Shown in pieces: positions 15,368 to 22,527 of a DNA stretch of 41,899 bases (position 1 is the stretch's first letter; every line of letters begins with the position of its first letter). Origin of the DNA: Oscillospiraceae bacterium (GTDB taxonomy: Bacteria; Bacillota; Clostridia; Oscillospirales; Acutalibacteraceae); assembly GCA_031290105.1 (NCBI GenBank), contig JAITOD010000005.1, positions 1 through 41,899 of the forward strand. Reading direction: 5' to 3'. The notes under the pieces are model-generated. The model was not told where the DNA came from and searched no databases. It saw only the letters and a list, made by a program, of their open reading frames with translations. Position numbers and translations under genes: made by a program.

Positions 15368-15874
15368 ATGGTACCCAAAGCACTGACAAAAATACTGATT
15401 GCGCTAACGCTCCCCACTTTCATCTTCAGCGCGTTCATGTCCGCCACAAGCGCTTGGCGCACAAACGACCAGCACAAAACCAACGAGGCTATCGGCGGCG
15501 TACCATACACTCAGGCTGCCCGACCCGCAACAAATGCAACAAGACCTGCAACAAGCCGCGCCGAAGTCACGACTCCCGCGCAAACCGCAAGCAGTACCGC
15601 AACCCCCGCAACCACACCCGTTGGCACAGCGCCGCACACAACCGCAGCGCCGCACACAACTCCCGCGCAGACCACAGCAATGCCTGCAACCACAGTGCCG
15701 CCTGCAACGCCTGCGCCAAGCGCCCCAACTACCATCCGCACTACCGCCGCACCCGGCAGCCCGCCCAAAACCGGCGACAGCTCCGACGCATTGCCTTGGT
15801 TCGCGCTGATGATATTCTCCGCGTTTTCAATGAGATACCTGCTATTTGGAAGGAAAGAACATGAGCTTTATTAA
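15368..15874 (+). CDS. SipW-motif exported protein with Thr/Pro/Ala stalk and LPXTG-like anchor
   Basis: A 168-residue protein. A signal segment (residues 5-29) ends at SAWRTNDQHKTNEAIGG, a motif shared with the next two proteins. Residues 45-130 are a low-complexity stalk of Thr, Ala and Pro (ATTPVGTAPHTTAAPHTT-like), probably extended and glycosylated. The C-terminus has a sorting-type signal: PPKTGD, a hydrophobic stretch (ALPWFALMIFSAF), and a charged tail (RKEHELY). The motif differs from canonical LPXTG in its first residue. I infer a wall-anchored stub that carries or nucleates the proteins encoded downstream. No sortase gene is in the window. GGAGGGAG precedes the ATG, and the next gene overlaps by 14 bases. 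Confidence 0.8.
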   Translation: MVPKALTKILIALTLPTFIFSAFMSATSAWRTNDQHKTNEAIGGVPYTQAARPATNATRPATSRAEVTTPAQTASSTATPATTPVGTAPHTTAAPHTTPAQTTAMPATTVPPATPAPSAPTTIRTTAAPGSPPKTGDSSDALPWFALMIFSAFSMRYLLFGRKEHELY

Positions 15875-16835
15875 GGACCTGAAGGGCAAGCTGCTGCTGA
15901 CCGCGCTTGCCATGGCGCTGACACTCTCCATGGGGATAGGCACCACGCTTGCCTGGCAGGACTACAGCCAGCACAAGACCAACGAAGCGCTTGGCGCGGG
16001 CGAGCAATACGGCGCGCGCCTGATTGAGGACTACAGACCCATCAATGATTGGAAAACCGGCGACGGTGCGGTAAAAAAAGAAATCCGCGTGAAAAACGCG
16101 GGCGACGCGCAGGGGCTATTCGGCGCGGTGTATGTGCGCATCCAACTCAAGGAGTTCATGGAGATTGCCCCATTGAGCTACCAAAAAACAGCGGAGCGCT
16201 ATGCCATAGACGAGAACGGCGCGTTCTATTGCTACGAAACCGAGGAAGCCGCCAAAGCCGCCCACCCGGACCACGAGACCGCCCGGCTTACGGACGCGCT
16301 TTCCGGCATGAGCGGCTGGTTTATCCGCACAAAGCAAGGCGACGGTAATGGGCAATACGGCGACTATGTCGTCATAGGGATTAATGTGGGCACGCCCACC
16401 CCCGTGATTCCGGGCAGCGTTCGGGCGCAAAACCCCGCCGCCGGCCATAATGACGACCCATCAATCAAAATCACGGAGGAATGCGCGTACCCAATCCACA
16501 GCTGGAGCGGAGAGCCTTTGCCAACGGCGGCGTACATCGCCTGGGGACTGAACCAAGCTGCGGTGATTCGCTTGAGCGACTGGGCAAAAGCTCCGGAATC
16601 AGCGCCCAAATGGGTCATTGACGACCGCGAGGACTCCGATGCTTGGGTATATTGGGCACAGCCGCTCCGGCCGGACGAAACCACCGCCGACTTTCTGAAA
16701 ACAATCACCCTGACCGCGCAGCCGGACGGGAGCTTCTACTACGCAATCCACACCGAGCTCAACGCGGTATCCAAGGGCGATCTCGGGCTTTGGACTGACG
16801 CGCCCGCAGAACTGATAAAGCTTTGGCAAGCTTAA
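15861..16835 (+). CDS. SipW-dependent exported protein, matrix-subunit-like
   Basis: A 324-residue product from the ATG at 15861 (AAGGAAAG upstream). The signal peptide (about residues 10-31) ends TLAWQDYSQHKTNEALGAG, the motif shared across the operon. The mature part is a single globular domain: LIEDY, DWKTGDGAVKK, VYVRIQLKEFMEI, TARLTDAL, GWFIRT, NGQYG, CAYPI and DGSFYYAIH are all matched in the same order in the next gene. This arrangement resembles TasA/camelysin-type biofilm matrix proteins (a SipW-type peptidase beside its substrates), but the domain itself is not one I can name. Function as an extracellular fibre or matrix subunit is inference. Confidence 0.8.
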   Translation: MSFIKDLKGKLLLTALAMALTLSMGIGTTLAWQDYSQHKTNEALGAGEQYGARLIEDYRPINDWKTGDGAVKKEIRVKNAGDAQGLFGAVYVRIQLKEFMEIAPLSYQKTAERYAIDENGAFYCYETEEAAKAAHPDHETARLTDALSGMSGWFIRTKQGDGNGQYGDYVVIGINVGTPTPVIPGSVRAQNPAAGHNDDPSIKITEECAYPIHSWSGEPLPTAAYIAWGLNQAAVIRLSDWAKAPESAPKWVIDDREDSDAWVYWAQPLRPDETTADFLKTITLTAQPDGSFYYAIHTELNAVSKGDLGLWTDAPAELIKLWQA

Positions 16836-16848
16836 AAATGGGAAGAGC

Positions 16849-16877
16849 TTCAGGGGCGGCAAATCACCGCCGCTGAA
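16849..16877 (+). other. Stem-loop between the two matrix-like genes
   Basis: TTCAGGGGCGG (16849-16859) and CCGCCGCTGAA (16867-16877) pair over 11 positions with one G-G mismatch and a 7-base loop. There is no T-tail, so it may be a processing or partial-attenuation site that sets the ratio of the two paralogous products. Confidence 0.45.
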
Positions 16878-16943
16878 CAGCGATTCCGCCGTTAATCACC
16901 GATTGCCTATATCATCAAACCTGACGCAAGGGAGAACATTTTT

Positions 16944-18896
16944 ATGCAAAAGAAAAAATTAATCATCGCGCTGATTGCCTTAGTGCTGGCTTCCGCAATG
17001 CTGGTGAGCGGCACGCTTGCTTGGCGTGACTACACTCAGCACAAGACCAACCAAGCCTCCGGCGGCGAGGAGCTGCTATACACCGCAACGCTGATTGAGG
17101 ACTATGCAGAGCGCAAGGACTGGAAAGCAGAGCAGGGCGCGGTTAAAAAGCAGGTCCGCGTGAGTAACGACGGACTGACTAACGGAGATTACGGTCCTGT
17201 GTATGTCCGCTTGCAGTTGAAGGACTATATGGAAATCAGCAAGCTGCGGCAAGCCTTCACCGATGTGCGCTATATGATTGACACATCAGGCAATTTTATC
17301 CGATTCGAAACTCAGGCGGAGGCACAGGCGGCATACCCAAACCACGGCACAGCCCGCCTTACGGACGCTATTCGCGGCGTGACAGGCTGGTTTATCCAAA
17401 CGCAGGCAAAAGATCCCAACGGACAATACGGCAAATTCATGTGCATACAAATCACAAAGGATGCCGCCGTGTCTGTTTTGCCGGGCTACACACGTGCCGA
17501 TTATGATGCGGACGTGAACCACCTGATAGTCCCCAACGGCGAGTGCGCATACCACATTAAACCCTGGGACGGCAGCAAAACCGCAATTGACGACTTCGTT
17601 AAGGTGACGCTTGGCAAGGATGTTGTTCTGCTTGCGGATTGGGACGGCAAGTCCGCCGCAAAGTGGATTTTAGCTTCGGACGGCTGGATTTATTGGGGAC
17701 AGGCGCTGAATCCGGGCGAAATCAGCTCCAACCTTGTGGAGTCCTTGGAGCTGCTTAAAAATCCGGATGGCAGCTTCTATTACGCCCTCCACGTGGATAT
17801 GCAGTCGCTCCCTTATGATAAGCTTGGCGATTGGAGCGATATGCCTCCCAAAATTAAGGACAGCTATGGCGATGAAGAAGTGCTTGGCGGCGGCACGGAG
17901 GTATTTGAGCAGGTAAGCAACCGCCGTATGAACCCTGTTGACTCCATCAACCTCACTTCTCCCGTGGGGCAGCGCACAACTCGCTTTTTCACCACAACAG
18001 GCGACGCAAACGATATGTCCATGACGCAGCTTAACACCGGCGGCACCGCCAACGCAAGCTTTGCTCCCCTTGCCGCAGAGAACCTCATTTCGCTCGCCGA
18101 TATTGACGGCAGGACACGCCGGCTGGTGATTCCCGCAGGCTACACCGGCACGATTACAATCGCCGCCGCGGACGAATACACCATCACGGTAAATGTGACG
18201 GCAAATGACGCTATGGTGAATCCGCAGGAAAAGGCGAAAGCCGCGCGAATCGGCGAAACCTTTGAGGCGGACGGCGTGGAGTGGCGCGTCCTGATGAAAG
18301 AAAACGATCAGGCGCTCATATACGCGGAGCACGCGCTGGCGTTTGATACGATCGGTCTTGGCGCAAGCTATGTTGATACCGGCTTTTACGTCTGGATGCA
18401 GGATTTTTACTCCAAGCTAAAGGAACTGCCGCCAGTGAACGCGGAGAAAAACGTCCCCACGCTCAAGGGCGATTTTAACACCACGGACGAATATCGTCAT
18501 GACGTTCTGCGTGTTTTTCCGCTAAGCATGGAGGAGCTTGGGTACCGCGGGATAGATAATGCGCTCATACGCGATTTTGGCGATCAATCGCCGGACCCGG
18601 CAAAGATCAACACGCGCACCGCTGCGGAACGGGTCAATGGCGGCACGGTGATTTTCGGCAACGAATACGCCATGAAGCAGGAGAAGGTTGCGGACGCGGT
18701 CAGCAATGCCGAAAAGCAGCACCTGCCCAACGACTATTTCACACGCACCCCCGCGCTCAACAACAAAACCATACCGTATTGGGTCAGTGTTACGCCATAC
18801 GGCGCTGCGCAGGGTTTCTTCATGAACTACTACCGCAGCTATGCGGCGGGCTTCCGCCCGGCGATGTTTATTTGGCTCGTCAATCCCGCAATTTAA
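16944..18896 (+). CDS. Large SipW-dependent exported protein with C-terminal DUF6273-like domain
   Basis: A 650-residue paralogue of the previous protein with an extra C-terminal half. The signal peptide ends SGTLAWRDYTQHKTNQASGG. Residues about 48-310 align collinearly with the preceding protein (LIEDY, GAVKKQVRV, VYVRLQLKDYMEI, TARLTDAIRG, GWFIQT, NGQYG, CAYHI, DGSFYYALH). A linker and small beta region follow (about 330-420), then from about residue 425 a DUF6273-like domain: FEADGVEWRVL near its start and YWVSVTPYG ... FRPAMFIWLV at its end. AGGGAG precedes the ATG. The stem-loop at 18922-18950 ends the operon. Probably the major surface-exposed or capping subunit (inference). Confidence 0.82.
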   Translation: MQKKKLIIALIALVLASAMLVSGTLAWRDYTQHKTNQASGGEELLYTATLIEDYAERKDWKAEQGAVKKQVRVSNDGLTNGDYGPVYVRLQLKDYMEISKLRQAFTDVRYMIDTSGNFIRFETQAEAQAAYPNHGTARLTDAIRGVTGWFIQTQAKDPNGQYGKFMCIQITKDAAVSVLPGYTRADYDADVNHLIVPNGECAYHIKPWDGSKTAIDDFVKVTLGKDVVLLADWDGKSAAKWILASDGWIYWGQALNPGEISSNLVESLELLKNPDGSFYYALHVDMQSLPYDKLGDWSDMPPKIKDSYGDEEVLGGGTEVFEQVSNRRMNPVDSINLTSPVGQRTTRFFTTTGDANDMSMTQLNTGGTANASFAPLAAENLISLADIDGRTRRLVIPAGYTGTITIAAADEYTITVNVTANDAMVNPQEKAKAARIGETFEADGVEWRVLMKENDQALIYAEHALAFDTIGLGASYVDTGFYVWMQDFYSKLKELPPVNAEKNVPTLKGDFNTTDEYRHDVLRVFPLSMEELGYRGIDNALIRDFGDQSPDPAKINTRTAAERVNGGTVIFGNEYAMKQEKVADAVSNAEKQHLPNDYFTRTPALNNKTIPYWVSVTPYGAAQGFFMNYYRSYAAGFRPAMFIWLVNPAI

Positions 18897-18921
18897 GGCT
18901 ATTTGCACAAATATTGACGTA

Positions 18922-18950
18922 GGGAGGCGGCAAAAAATCCGCCGCCTCCC
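18922..18950. terminator. Perfect 10-bp inverted repeat between convergent genes
   Basis: GGGAGGCGGC and GCCGCCTCCC around a 9-base loop (AAAAAATCC). It separates the convergent matrix-protein and flavoprotein genes. A strong GC stem without a T-run, so factor-independent termination is only likely. Confidence 0.6.
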
Positions 18951-19009
18951 GCAAACCCGGCTGAATGCCAAAAGCCCCTGTAATTTTTGCTTTGCCCTGT
19001 ACCTTGAGC

Positions 19010-19873
19010 TCAGCGTAAATATTTTATCAGCGACAACCCCGCGTTCATTCCGTCATAAACCGCCTTCGCGATTTGCAGCGTACCGCCCGTGCAGTCGCCC
19101 GCCGCGTATAGTCCGGGAATATTGGTCTGACCGTGCGCGTCCGCAATAATTGCGCTGCCCTGCGTAAGTGCGCCTATTTTCCGCGCTAAGTCGGCACTGC
19201 CCGCCGTGCCGTAGGCGACGAATACGCCGTCAAGCGGCAGTGTGCCGCCGTCCGCAAAACGTACGCGCTCAAGGCGTTTTTCGCCAAGAAATTCCGCAAG
19301 ACGTGCCGTGACAATCGTCACCTCCGGCGGAAAATCCGCGCCCGGCTCCTCGCCGTTTGTCAATAGCGTAACCGACCCGGCAAGCGGCAGCAGATGTGCG
19401 GCCTCCGCCTTCGCGTATTCGCCAAAGCCCAGCACCGCCGCCTGCTTTTTGCGGTAGAAAAAAGCATCACAAACGGCGCAATAGCTCACGCCGTGCCCCT
19501 CCAGAGCCACAAGCCCGGGAATGCTCGGCGTTTTGCGCGGAGACCCCGCCGCCAGAACGACAGCCCGCGAGGTAAGCTCTGCCCCGCCCGCCGTGCCAAT
19601 AACAAAACCGCCCTCTGCCGGCGCAAGTGACACAGCCTCAGCCGTCACAAGCTCCGCGCCCAAACGAACCGCCTGTGCCCTGCCGTTCGCCGCCAGCTCA
19701 TCGCCGCAGATTGGCTCTGCAAAGCCGTAGTAGTTCTCAATTTTCTCCGCCTTGCGGAGCGCGCCGCTTCCGTTGTCAAGCACCGTTACGCTGAAGCCGC
19801 CGCGCAATGCATACAGCGCAGCGGAAATCCCTGCAGGGCCTGCCCCTACAACACAAACATCAGCCATATTCAT
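19010..19873 (-). CDS. Thioredoxin-reductase-like FAD oxidoreductase (clostridial type)
   Basis: A 287-residue flavoprotein. FAD site VVGAGPAGISAALYA at the N-terminus, redox-active CAVC in SYCAVCDAFFYRKK (about residues 131-144), and the second FAD motif YAAGDCTGG near the end. The second Rossmann fold reads VLGFGEYAKAEA and continues LLTNGEE, where NADPH-dependent TrxR has an HRR-type motif. The NADPH-binding arginines are thus missing. This resembles ferredoxin-dependent or otherwise NADPH-independent thioredoxin reductases of Clostridia. The electron donor may be ferredoxin (inference). No thioredoxin gene is adjacent. Its own promoter lies at 19938-19966. Confidence 0.85.
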   Translation of the reverse strand: MNMADVCVVGAGPAGISAALYALRGGFSVTVLDNGSGALRKAEKIENYYGFAEPICGDELAANGRAQAVRLGAELVTAEAVSLAPAEGGFVIGTAGGAELTSRAVVLAAGSPRKTPSIPGLVALEGHGVSYCAVCDAFFYRKKQAAVLGFGEYAKAEAAHLLPLAGSVTLLTNGEEPGADFPPEVTIVTARLAEFLGEKRLERVRFADGGTLPLDGVFVAYGTAGSADLARKIGALTQGSAIIADAHGQTNIPGLYAAGDCTGGTLQIAKAVYDGMNAGLSLIKYLR

Positions 19874-19937
19874 CCCGCCGCCAACAAAATATTACCGCGC
19901 GTTCCATGCCCGAGAGAAACCGCAGCCTATGAAGTGT

Positions 19938-19966
19938 ATTATAGCACGCACCGGCAAAAAATACAA
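19938..19966 (-). promoter_or_regulatory. Promoter of the TrxR-like gene
   Basis: Minus strand TTGTAT (19961-19966), 17 bases, TATAAT (19938-19943), with the extended -10 TGC. It lies about 65 bases before the ATG at 19873. Confidence 0.6.
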
Positions 19967-19971
19967 CAACA

Positions 19972-20005
19972 GCAGCAGACGGTAGAGCGCTCGAACGTCT
20001 GCTGC
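19972..20005 (-). terminator. Terminator of the 20726-20028 gene
   Basis: GCAGCAGACG and CGTCTGCTGC form a perfect 10-bp stem; on the minus strand a T-rich tail (TGTTGTTGTATTTTTT) follows. The loop contains the palindrome GAGCGCTC. Confidence 0.75.
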
Positions 20006-20027
20006 CATCAATTAACGCGCCCTGATT

Positions 20028-20726
20028 TTAGAGCGTATAATACGGATGATTCCCGAACGGGATAAACCTAAACACCGTGTAGAACAGGTTCAGCATGTGC
20101 CAGAGGAACTCCGAGAGACGCTGGTCCTTCAGCGGCAGGTCTTTCTGCGCGGCAAGATAAGCATCAGCGTAGGCGTCCAGCGCCGCCTGATTCAAATAAT
20201 AAGCTTCGTATGCAAGTATTGCCTTCTGTTTCGCCGAAGAGTATATCTGCCATTTACCCTCATCATAAAGGATAGACAGATTAACGGTTTGGTCGCCGTT
20301 GAGCGCGTCGCGGAGCTTTTTACGGTCGGGGATGATGAAGGCTTCGGGTGTCAGCGGGTCGGCATTCACGGTTGTTCCCACACTCTGGATAACCTTCACA
20401 GTGATTGTGTATGCCCCGGGGGGCAGACCCAAACCAACTGTAAAGCCCGCGGCGTTGGCAGAACCGGCTTTGGCTGTGACGTCTGTGTCGCCGGAATCTT
20501 TGACAACCCACTTCACGATGTTGCCGGGATAGATGCCCGTCACCCAAACAAACCAGTAGCCGGGCTGGGCAAAATCCTTACCGGGCGCATCGCCTATTTT
20601 GTTTGCCGTGTGCACGGTGATTGCAGCATCGATGTCATCTGCAGCGGCGGACGTGCCGAATGCCGCGCCCGAACCCAGAAGCATGAGTAAAGCCAGCAGC
20701 AGCGAGAGAATACGTTTAGTTTTCAT
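20028..20726 (-). CDS. Secreted protein of unknown function with Ig-like N-terminal half
   Basis: The ATG at 20726 is chosen because AAGGAGGT lies 9 bases upstream and the following residues form a signal peptide (MKTKRILSLLLALLMLLG, likely cleaved near residue 27 after SAA). The mature protein (about 205 residues) has a beta-rich first half with a repeated exchange of aromatic and Val/Thr residues (WFVWVTGIYPGNIVKWVV, GAYTITVKVI), as in Ig-like or carbohydrate-binding modules, and a helical second half (DAYADAYLAAQKDLPLKD), ending FGNHPYYTL. I recognise no family. It lies head to head with the leucine-rich-repeat protein gene and has its own promoter and terminator. Confidence 0.75.
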   Translation of the reverse strand: MKTKRILSLLLALLMLLGSGAAFGTSAAADDIDAAITVHTANKIGDAPGKDFAQPGYWFVWVTGIYPGNIVKWVVKDSGDTDVTAKAGSANAAGFTVGLGLPPGAYTITVKVIQSVGTTVNADPLTPEAFIIPDRKKLRDALNGDQTVNLSILYDEGKWQIYSSAKQKAILAYEAYYLNQAALDAYADAYLAAQKDLPLKDQRLSEFLWHMLNLFYTVFRFIPFGNHPYYTL

Positions 20727-20763
20727 GTCAATTGACCTCCTTGTGTATAGAAAATCCGCTTCT

Positions 20764-20792
20764 AGTTTAACACATCCGCGCAAAAAACGCAA
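20764..20792 (-). promoter_or_regulatory. Probable promoter of the secreted protein gene
   Basis: Minus strand TTGCGT (20787-20792), 17 bases, TAAACT (20764-20769), about 38 bases before the ATG at 20726. Both hexamers are moderate matches. Confidence 0.45.
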
Positions 20793-20886
20793 GCCCCTTA
20801 CTTTTGGGCTGTGAACATTTGCGTTAATTGCTTTTTGCGGCACAAGCTGTCTTACCGCGAGCATTGAATTTTTATTGCTTTTGCCC

Positions 20887-20936
20887 GGTAAAAAAACCGC
20901 GGCCTTTGTCCGCTGCCGCCACCCGCGGCGTTTACC
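20887..20936. repeat. Inverted repeat in the 309-base divergent spacer
   Basis: Arms GGTAAA...CCGCGG and CCGCGG...TTTACC face each other around a GC-rich centre. On the minus strand the second arm ends in seven Ts, like a terminator, although no gene ends here. The rest of the 20727-21035 gap holds only the two promoters (20764-20792 minus, 20950-20978 plus) and the leader hairpin at 20987-21010. Confidence 0.4.
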
Positions 20937-20949
20937 AACATTCGGGCAC

Positions 20950-20978
20950 TTGCCAATCCGCCCGAAATGTGCTATACT
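20950..20978 (+). promoter_or_regulatory. Promoter of the leucine-rich-repeat protein gene
   Basis: TTGCCA (20950-20955), 17 bases, TATACT (20973-20978), with extended -10 TGC. The 16 bases CGAAATGTGCTATACT are identical at the promoter at 30100-30128. Confidence 0.75.
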
Positions 20979-20986
20979 CTGTGTGT

Positions 20987-21010
20987 AATATGGCAGGTTT
21001 TTGCCATATT
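20987..21010 (+). promoter_or_regulatory. Perfect 9-bp hairpin at the 5' end of the LRR protein mRNA
   Basis: AATATGGCA (20987-20995) and TGCCATATT (21002-21010) around a 6-base loop. It starts at or within a few bases of the expected transcription start, so it may be an mRNA-stabilising 5' stem or an operator for a dimeric repressor. Confidence 0.5.
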
Positions 21011-21035
21011 GCAACACATATACAAGGATAAGACC

Positions 21036-22406
21036 ATGAAGAAGCTATGTTCCCTCATCTTAGCGTCACTTTTGCTGATTGCCGCACTTGCTCCCGCCGC
21101 TGCAACAGCCGCTCCGCAGTGGGGCGTTGTGGGAAAATATACCGGCGGTGTTTATACCTACAGCCTCATCAACAGCGGCAAGGAAGTGCGCATTGAGCAC
21201 TCCGCCAAGGCAAAGGGCGCACTGACTGTGCCTGACAAAATCGCCGGTAAGCCCGTAACGCAAATCGGCGAAGGAGCGTTCACCACCTGCGCGGTAACAA
21301 GCGTAAAGCTCCCCGCGAGCGTGAAAATCATTGCCGCGCACGCTTTTGATATGTGCACATCGTTGAAATCCGTCACGCTCCCGGCAGGATTGACCAACAT
21401 TGGCGCATACGCGTTTTTTGCGTGTATGGCGTTAACCGCAGTCAGCATTCCCGCAAAGGCAACCGGCATTGGCGCGTGCGCGTTTGCGTATTGTTCCGCG
21501 CTGAGCAAGGTTACGCTCCCCGAAGGACTGAGCGCAATCCCCGCCAGCTGCTTTGAGGGCTGCGAGTCACTGAAAAGCCTGGCGCTCCCCTCATCTGTAA
21601 AAACCATAGCCGCGCTTGCGTTTGCGGGCAGCGGACAGCTGGCGTCGCTCACGCTGAGCCGGAATATCACCACGATTGCCGCCGATGCCTTTTCGCAGTG
21701 CGGCAAACTCAAGTCTTTAACAATAAACGTCACAATCGGTGTGGGACAGAACTACACACTGCCCAACTATGCGGCGGTTAAGGCGGCGGCGTGGAAGGTC
21801 GTCAACAGCGCTATACTCAAGAAGACCTCCGCCACGGCGTATCAGGTTGTGAAAGCGGGGAAAGTCACGTTTTATGTGACGGACAGCGCGGCGCGCAAGC
21901 TGACGGTGAACGTTACGGTCAAGCCGGCGCCAACCAAGCTTGTGCTGAACAAATCCGTCACGCTCGGCGTTGGTGAAAAATTCAGCACAAGTGTGACGCT
22001 GACTCCATCGAATGCGCAGAGCACACGGAAGTACAGTTCATCAAACACCAAGGTTGCGACGGTGGACAGTGCGGGGAAAATCACCGCAAAAGCAGCCGGC
22101 AAGGCGAAAATCACCGTCAAGTCATACAACGGCAAGACTGCGGCAATCACCGTGACGGTGAAGAAGGCACCCGCGAAGGTCACGCTGAACAAGGCGAGCT
22201 TAACCCTCGCCAAGGGCAAGACCGCTGTGCTGACCGCGAGTGTGCCGTCCGGCTATGCAAGCTGCGCACAGACATGGACGACGAGCAACAGCAAAATCGC
22301 CGCAGTGAGCGGCGGCAAAATCACCGCCAAAGCCAAGGGCACGTGCACCGTCACTGTGAAGACCTTCAACGGCAAGGCGGCAACGTGCAAAATCACGGTC
22401 AAGTAA
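21036..22406 (+). CDS. BspA-type leucine-rich-repeat surface protein with BIG2 domains
   Basis: The ATG at 21036 follows AAGGAT. The 456-residue exported protein has a signal peptide (MKKLCSLILASLLLIAALAP, cleaved near ATA-AP). Residues about 65-245 hold six or seven LRR_5 (BspA/Treponema pallidum type) repeats: e.g. LKSVTLPAGLTNIGAYAF, LSKVTLPEGLSAIPASCF and LASLTLSRNITTIAADAF. Residues about 300-456 form two bacterial Ig-like BIG2 domains, recognised by YSSSNTKVATVDSAGKITA and WTTSNSKIAAVSGGKITA. Such proteins are secreted or cell-bound and mediate adhesion or protein binding. No wall-anchor signal is visible, so attachment may be non-covalent. A strong terminator follows. Confidence 0.88.
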   Translation: MKKLCSLILASLLLIAALAPAAATAAPQWGVVGKYTGGVYTYSLINSGKEVRIEHSAKAKGALTVPDKIAGKPVTQIGEGAFTTCAVTSVKLPASVKIIAAHAFDMCTSLKSVTLPAGLTNIGAYAFFACMALTAVSIPAKATGIGACAFAYCSALSKVTLPEGLSAIPASCFEGCESLKSLALPSSVKTIAALAFAGSGQLASLTLSRNITTIAADAFSQCGKLKSLTINVTIGVGQNYTLPNYAAVKAAAWKVVNSAILKKTSATAYQVVKAGKVTFYVTDSAARKLTVNVTVKPAPTKLVLNKSVTLGVGEKFSTSVTLTPSNAQSTRKYSSSNTKVATVDSAGKITAKAAGKAKITVKSYNGKTAAITVTVKKAPAKVTLNKASLTLAKGKTAVLTASVPSGYASCAQTWTTSNSKIAAVSGGKITAKAKGTCTVTVKTFNGKAATCKITVK

Positions 22407-22431
22407 GCAGGCGGCAAGATGCAAATCCGCC

Positions 22432-22464
22432 AATCCCCCCCCCTTAATTGAGGGGGATTTTTTG
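22432..22464 (+). terminator. Rho-independent terminator of the LRR protein gene
   Basis: ATCCCCC and GGGGGAT arms around CCCTTAATTGA with a six-T tail (22458-22463). Confidence 0.85.
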
Positions 22465-22476
22465 TTGGGCAGCTCA

Positions 22477-22511
22477 CAAAAACGCCCCCCCTATCGTGTT
22501 AGGAGGGCGTT
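22477..22511 (-). terminator. Rho-independent terminator of nifJ
   Basis: On the minus strand AACGCCCTCC pairs with GGGGGGCGTT (10 bp, one T-G wobble), followed by TTTT. It lies 17 bases beyond the nifJ stop. Confidence 0.85.
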
Positions 22512-22527
22512 GGGTTCTAAAGTGTGC

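Noticed and set aside
15540..15760. Possible CRISPR-like or satellite repeat (CAACAACCGCA-type periodicity)
   Set aside because: The periodicity comes from Thr/Pro/Ala codons of the stalk region in the 15368-15874 gene; there are no equal-length spacers.
20727..21017. 97-codon N-terminal extension of the secreted protein at 20028-20726
   Set aside because: The signal peptide and AAGGAGGT define the start at 20726; the extension crosses the promoter.
22434..22443. Ten-C tract as a phase-variable slippage site
   Set aside because: It is outside any coding region and forms the left arm of the LRR gene terminator.
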